Positions 61,736 through 64,000 of a DNA stretch of 64,000 nucleotides are shown piece after piece. The notes under the pieces are model-generated. The model was not told the origin of the DNA and did not search any database. It worked only from the letters and a program-made list of their open reading frames with translations. The position numbers and the translations under genes were made by a program. Source of the stretch: Streptomyces mobaraensis NBRC 13819 = DSM 40847 (GTDB taxonomy: Bacteria; Actinomycetota; Actinomycetes; Streptomycetales; Streptomycetaceae); NCBI RefSeq assembly GCF_017916255.1, contig NZ_CP072827.1:558001-622000 (forward strand). The letters are read 5' to 3'. The first letter of the stretch is position 1; every line of letters begins with the position of its first letter.

Positions 61736-62013
61736 CGGCGCACCCTAGCGCGAGCGGCCGGTGTCGTCGCAGGTGGAGGGGATTTCCGGGGCCGAGGTGC
61801 GATCAACGGCGCGGCGTGGTGAGGATGGATTGAGCGGTCTCCGTCGGTCGCCCCACCTCGTGTGGCAAGGGCGCGGGGTGGAGGACGACTCCCCGGGGAG
61901 GGCCGCATCCGCCCGCCGGGCGCGCGTTCGTTCCCGGCAGCGCGGCGGCGTTCTTTTCCCGGGCTCTCGGACTCGCCGGCTTCGGAAGGCCGATCCGGAC
62001 TAGGAGAGAGACC

Positions 62014-62433
62014 ATGTCGCACTCCTCACAGCCGCACACCACTCAGCACCACAGCGAGAAGTCCCTGGCGGCCGCCGCCGGACTGACGGTCTTCGCCGCT
62101 GTGATGCTGTTGATCGACGGCTTCCTGAACGTACTCAGGGGCATATCGGCGATCGTCCACGACACCGTGTTCGTCAACGCCCCGAACTACGTCTACAAGT
62201 TCAACGTGGCGGGCTGGGGATGGGTGCACCTCTTCCTCGGCATCGCGGCCATCATGGTGGGCGTCGGCCTGTTCAAGGTCTCCGCCTGGGCGCGGGTGCT
62301 GGGCATCGTGATCGCGTCACTCATCCTGATCGCCAATTTCCTGTCGCTGCCGTACTTCCCGCTGTGGTCGGTCGTCGTCATGGCGACGTGCGCGTTCGTC
62401 ATCTGGGCGCTCTGCGTCGTCCGCCACGACTGA
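62014..62433 (+). CDS. DUF7144 family membrane protein
   Basis: 139 residues; AGGAGAG upstream of the ATG. Four hydrophobic segments (about 18-42, 65-87, 90-110, 115-135) with VAGWGWVHLFLGIAAI as the family hallmark. A common Streptomyces membrane protein of unknown function. It is convergent with the next gene. Confidence 0.85.
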   Translation: MSHSSQPHTTQHHSEKSLAAAAGLTVFAAVMLLIDGFLNVLRGISAIVHDTVFVNAPNYVYKFNVAGWGWVHLFLGIAAIMVGVGLFKVSAWARVLGIVIASLILIANFLSLPYFPLWSVVVMATCAFVIWALCVVRHD

Positions 62434-62482
62434 ACGCGTCCTCGCGAGGAGCTCGGGCGTCCCGGCGGCCGGCCGCGGCCGG

Positions 62483-62884
62483 TCACACCCCGGACGCGGC
62501 CAGCTCCGCCAGCACCCGCTCCACGGCCTCCGCGGAGGAGCGCCGCGCGGCGCGGGAGGCGGAGCGCCGCAGACGGGTGAGGCCGGCGGCGGCCCCGGCG
62601 TAACCGGCCGCGAGGGCCCAGGCCGCCCGGGACGGCGGCATGATCCGCTCGGTGGCCCGCAGCAGGGCCTGGTGGGCGGAGACGAGAGAGAGCGCGCCCA
62701 GGGCGCCGCTCAGCGCCAGCGCGGTCCCGGCGAGGCGCGCCCGGCCGACCGCCGTGGTCAGCGGGCCGCCGGGGCCGCCGGCCTCCGCGCGCACCAGCCC
62801 GGTCACGTCCCGCCAGAGCCGCCCCGCCGCCTCGGGCCACGGCCCGTCCAGCGGTGCTCCGTTCGCCCCCGCCTTCACCGTCAT
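62483..62884 (-). CDS. Small membrane protein of the phage-holin/DUF1469-like type
   Basis: 133 residues; ATG at 62884 with GGAGG five bases upstream. WRDVTGLVRAEAGGPGG precedes two hydrophobic segments (about 48-70 and 84-103) and a basic C-terminal helix. The layout resembles the actinobacterial phage holin superfamily III, but the match is weak. Confidence 0.65.
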   Translation of the reverse strand: MTVKAGANGAPLDGPWPEAAGRLWRDVTGLVRAEAGGPGGPLTTAVGRARLAGTALALSGALGALSLVSAHQALLRATERIMPPSRAAWALAAGYAGAAAGLTRLRRSASRAARRSSAEAVERVLAELAASGV

Positions 62885-63190
62885 CACGTCCTCCGTTCCT
62901 CCCGTTCGTCACCGCGTCGTACACGGTCGCCACCGTGCGTGGGTGCCGCCGTACGCGGGTGCCACGGATCCCTGCGGCGAAACCGGGCGGGCGGGCGGCG
63001 GGGTGGGCGGCCGGTCTTCTTCCTGATCCGTGCTCTGCTCGCGGCGGCCCTCGTCGGGGTTCACGCCGCGCCTCCGCATCCCGACGGGCGCGGAGACATG
63101 ACGGAACGGGCCCGGGGTGCCGCGCCGCCCCCCTTGCCCGGCGCGGCACCCCGAACCCGTCCGATCGAACGCTCCTGACCTGCCGGAGCG
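62885..63190. other. Intergenic region between two minus-strand genes
   Basis: 306 bases; no gene seen. It contains the lectin gene terminator near 63113-63153 and presumably the promoter of the small membrane protein. Confidence 0.5.
63113..63153 (-). terminator. Terminator after the ricin-type lectin gene
   Basis: Perfect 14-base arms (63113-63126 and 63140-63153) with a 13-base C-rich loop, 38 bases past the lectin stop on the minus strand. Confidence 0.75.
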
Positions 63191-63907
63191 TCAGGGCGTC
63201 AGGACCCACTTCTGGTTGGCCAGTCCGTTGCAGTCCCAGATCCCCAACTGCCGGGCGTTCGTGGTGTCGAAGCCGAGGAGGTCGAGGCACTTGCCGGTGA
63301 GGACGTTCTTCAGCGAGCCGTCCGCCTGCGGGATCCACTGCTCGCCCTGGCTGGAGGGGATGCAGTCGTAGATCTCCACTCCGGTGCCGTTCTCGCTGCG
63401 CCCCCAGACCACGTTCAGGCACTTGCCCAGCGCGCGGACCGTGCGGTCGCTGCCCAGCGTCCACCACTGCGCGCCCGTGCCGTTGCAGTCGTAGATCTGC
63501 ACCGGGGTGGCGATGGTAGTGCTGCCGTGCCGGATGTCCACGCACTTCCCGCCGTACCCGACGAGCCGGCCCTGCTGCCCGGTCACGCCGACCACCACCG
63601 GGCGGATCGTCTTGGTGGCGTACGACCGGGGGCGCGAACACATCGCGGTCGACACGCCGTTGCCGGTGATGACGCTGCCGGCGACCCAGTAGGTGATCGG
63701 CTGGTCGCCCTCGAGGTAGAAGCAGGCGACTTCGATGCGCCACATGGTGCCCGACGGGACGTCCGTACATTCCCCGAAGGCGGCCGGGCCGTCGTGGCGG
63801 GTGGTGCAGTTGCCGGGGCTGTCGGCCTGGGCGCTCGTGGCCGTCAGACCGATGGCGGCGACCAGCGTCAACAGGGCCGTGAGCAGAGCGGCGGCGGTGC
63901 GTCTCAC
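63191..63907 (-). CDS. Secreted ricin-type beta-trefoil lectin (RICIN/CBM13)
   Basis: 238 residues from GTG at 63907, with GGAGC upstream. Signal peptide of about 29 residues ending SAQA|D. A Cys-containing N-terminal part of about 75 residues has no assignment. The C-terminal 130 residues form a beta-trefoil with the QxW repeats GAQWWTL, GEQWIPQ and NQKWVLT and matching GKCVDI, GKCLNV and GKCLDL half-motifs. It probably binds galactose- or xylose-containing polysaccharides. No catalytic domain is attached. Confidence 0.9.
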   Translation of the reverse strand: MRRTAAALLTALLTLVAAIGLTATSAQADSPGNCTTRHDGPAAFGECTDVPSGTMWRIEVACFYLEGDQPITYWVAGSVITGNGVSTAMCSRPRSYATKTIRPVVVGVTGQQGRLVGYGGKCVDIRHGSTTIATPVQIYDCNGTGAQWWTLGSDRTVRALGKCLNVVWGRSENGTGVEIYDCIPSSQGEQWIPQADGSLKNVLTGKCLDLLGFDTTNARQLGIWDCNGLANQKWVLTP

Positions 63908-64000
63908 AGTGGTGCTCCTTCCGTTCGCGGAGATGGATCGGCAGGGCTCTCGGATCGCGCGGCCAGCCTGCCGATGCGGCGTACCGCCTGTCAACTGGTG

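Overview
The window is chromosomal DNA of a high-GC actinomycete, almost certainly a Streptomyces. Pointers are the very high GC with strong third-position bias, GTG starts, dense translationally coupled operons, a TTA codon used once in a biosynthetic gene, a Streptomyces-type secreted papain inhibitor (SPI, best known from S. mobaraensis), LamG/Rhs toxin pairs and DUF3140, CsbD and ANTAR-SpoIIE genes. I see no tRNA, rRNA, CRISPR array, insertion sequence or prophage.

Layout. 1-0.6 kb: 5' part of a phosphoketolase gene (minus strand). 1-12.6 kb: a secreted polymorphic-toxin locus on the minus strand, made of a LamG protein, a 2299-residue Rhs protein ending in a HINT domain and a nuclease-like tip, and a small overlapping immunity gene followed by tandem hairpins. 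12.9-18.5 kb: NUDIX, NIPSNAP, a DevS/DosS-like GAF sensor kinase, a vitamin K epoxide reductase homologue and a lone cytochrome oxidase subunit I; three DosR-like dyads sit in the promoters of the last three. 18.7-25.7 kb: ABC half-transporter, signal peptidase I, GalE, NUDIX, DinB, DUF523, DUF3140 and CsbD. 25.7-33.2 kb: quinone oxidoreductase and FMN reductase, a cyanate detoxification module (CynS and carbonic anhydrase, divergent CynR), small hypotheticals, an alpha/beta hydrolase, a stand-alone EF-Tu-like G domain and a DUF4232 lipoprotein.

33.2-57.0 kb is the main feature: a biosynthetic cluster whose content matches the peptidyl-transferase inhibitor hygromycin A. Sugar branch: Gmd and Fcl make GDP-L-fucose, an MtdL/Hyg20-like mutase would contract it to the furanose, a GT1 glycosyltransferase attaches it, and an SDR would oxidise C5''. 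Aryl branch: a chorismate lyase (and PobA, divergent from it) supplies hydroxybenzoate; an AMP ligase, two ACPs, a KS/KS-like pair, an acyltransferase, a ketoreductase and a MaoC dehydratase build an alpha-methylcinnamoyl thioester. Aminocyclitol branch: an inositol dehydrogenase, a PLP aminotransferase, an FkbM methyltransferase and an amidohydrolase. A BtrH-like protein is the best candidate for making the amide bond. An MFS exporter and a CPT-like kinase give efflux and self-resistance. Dedicated inositol-phosphate genes, a second methyltransferase and a pathway regulator are not in the cluster; a TTA codon in its first gene suggests bldA control.

57.3-64.0 kb: an ANTAR-GAF-PAS-SpoIIE phosphatase, the SPI inhibitor, an NAD-dependent epimerase homologue, two small membrane proteins and a secreted ricin-type lectin.
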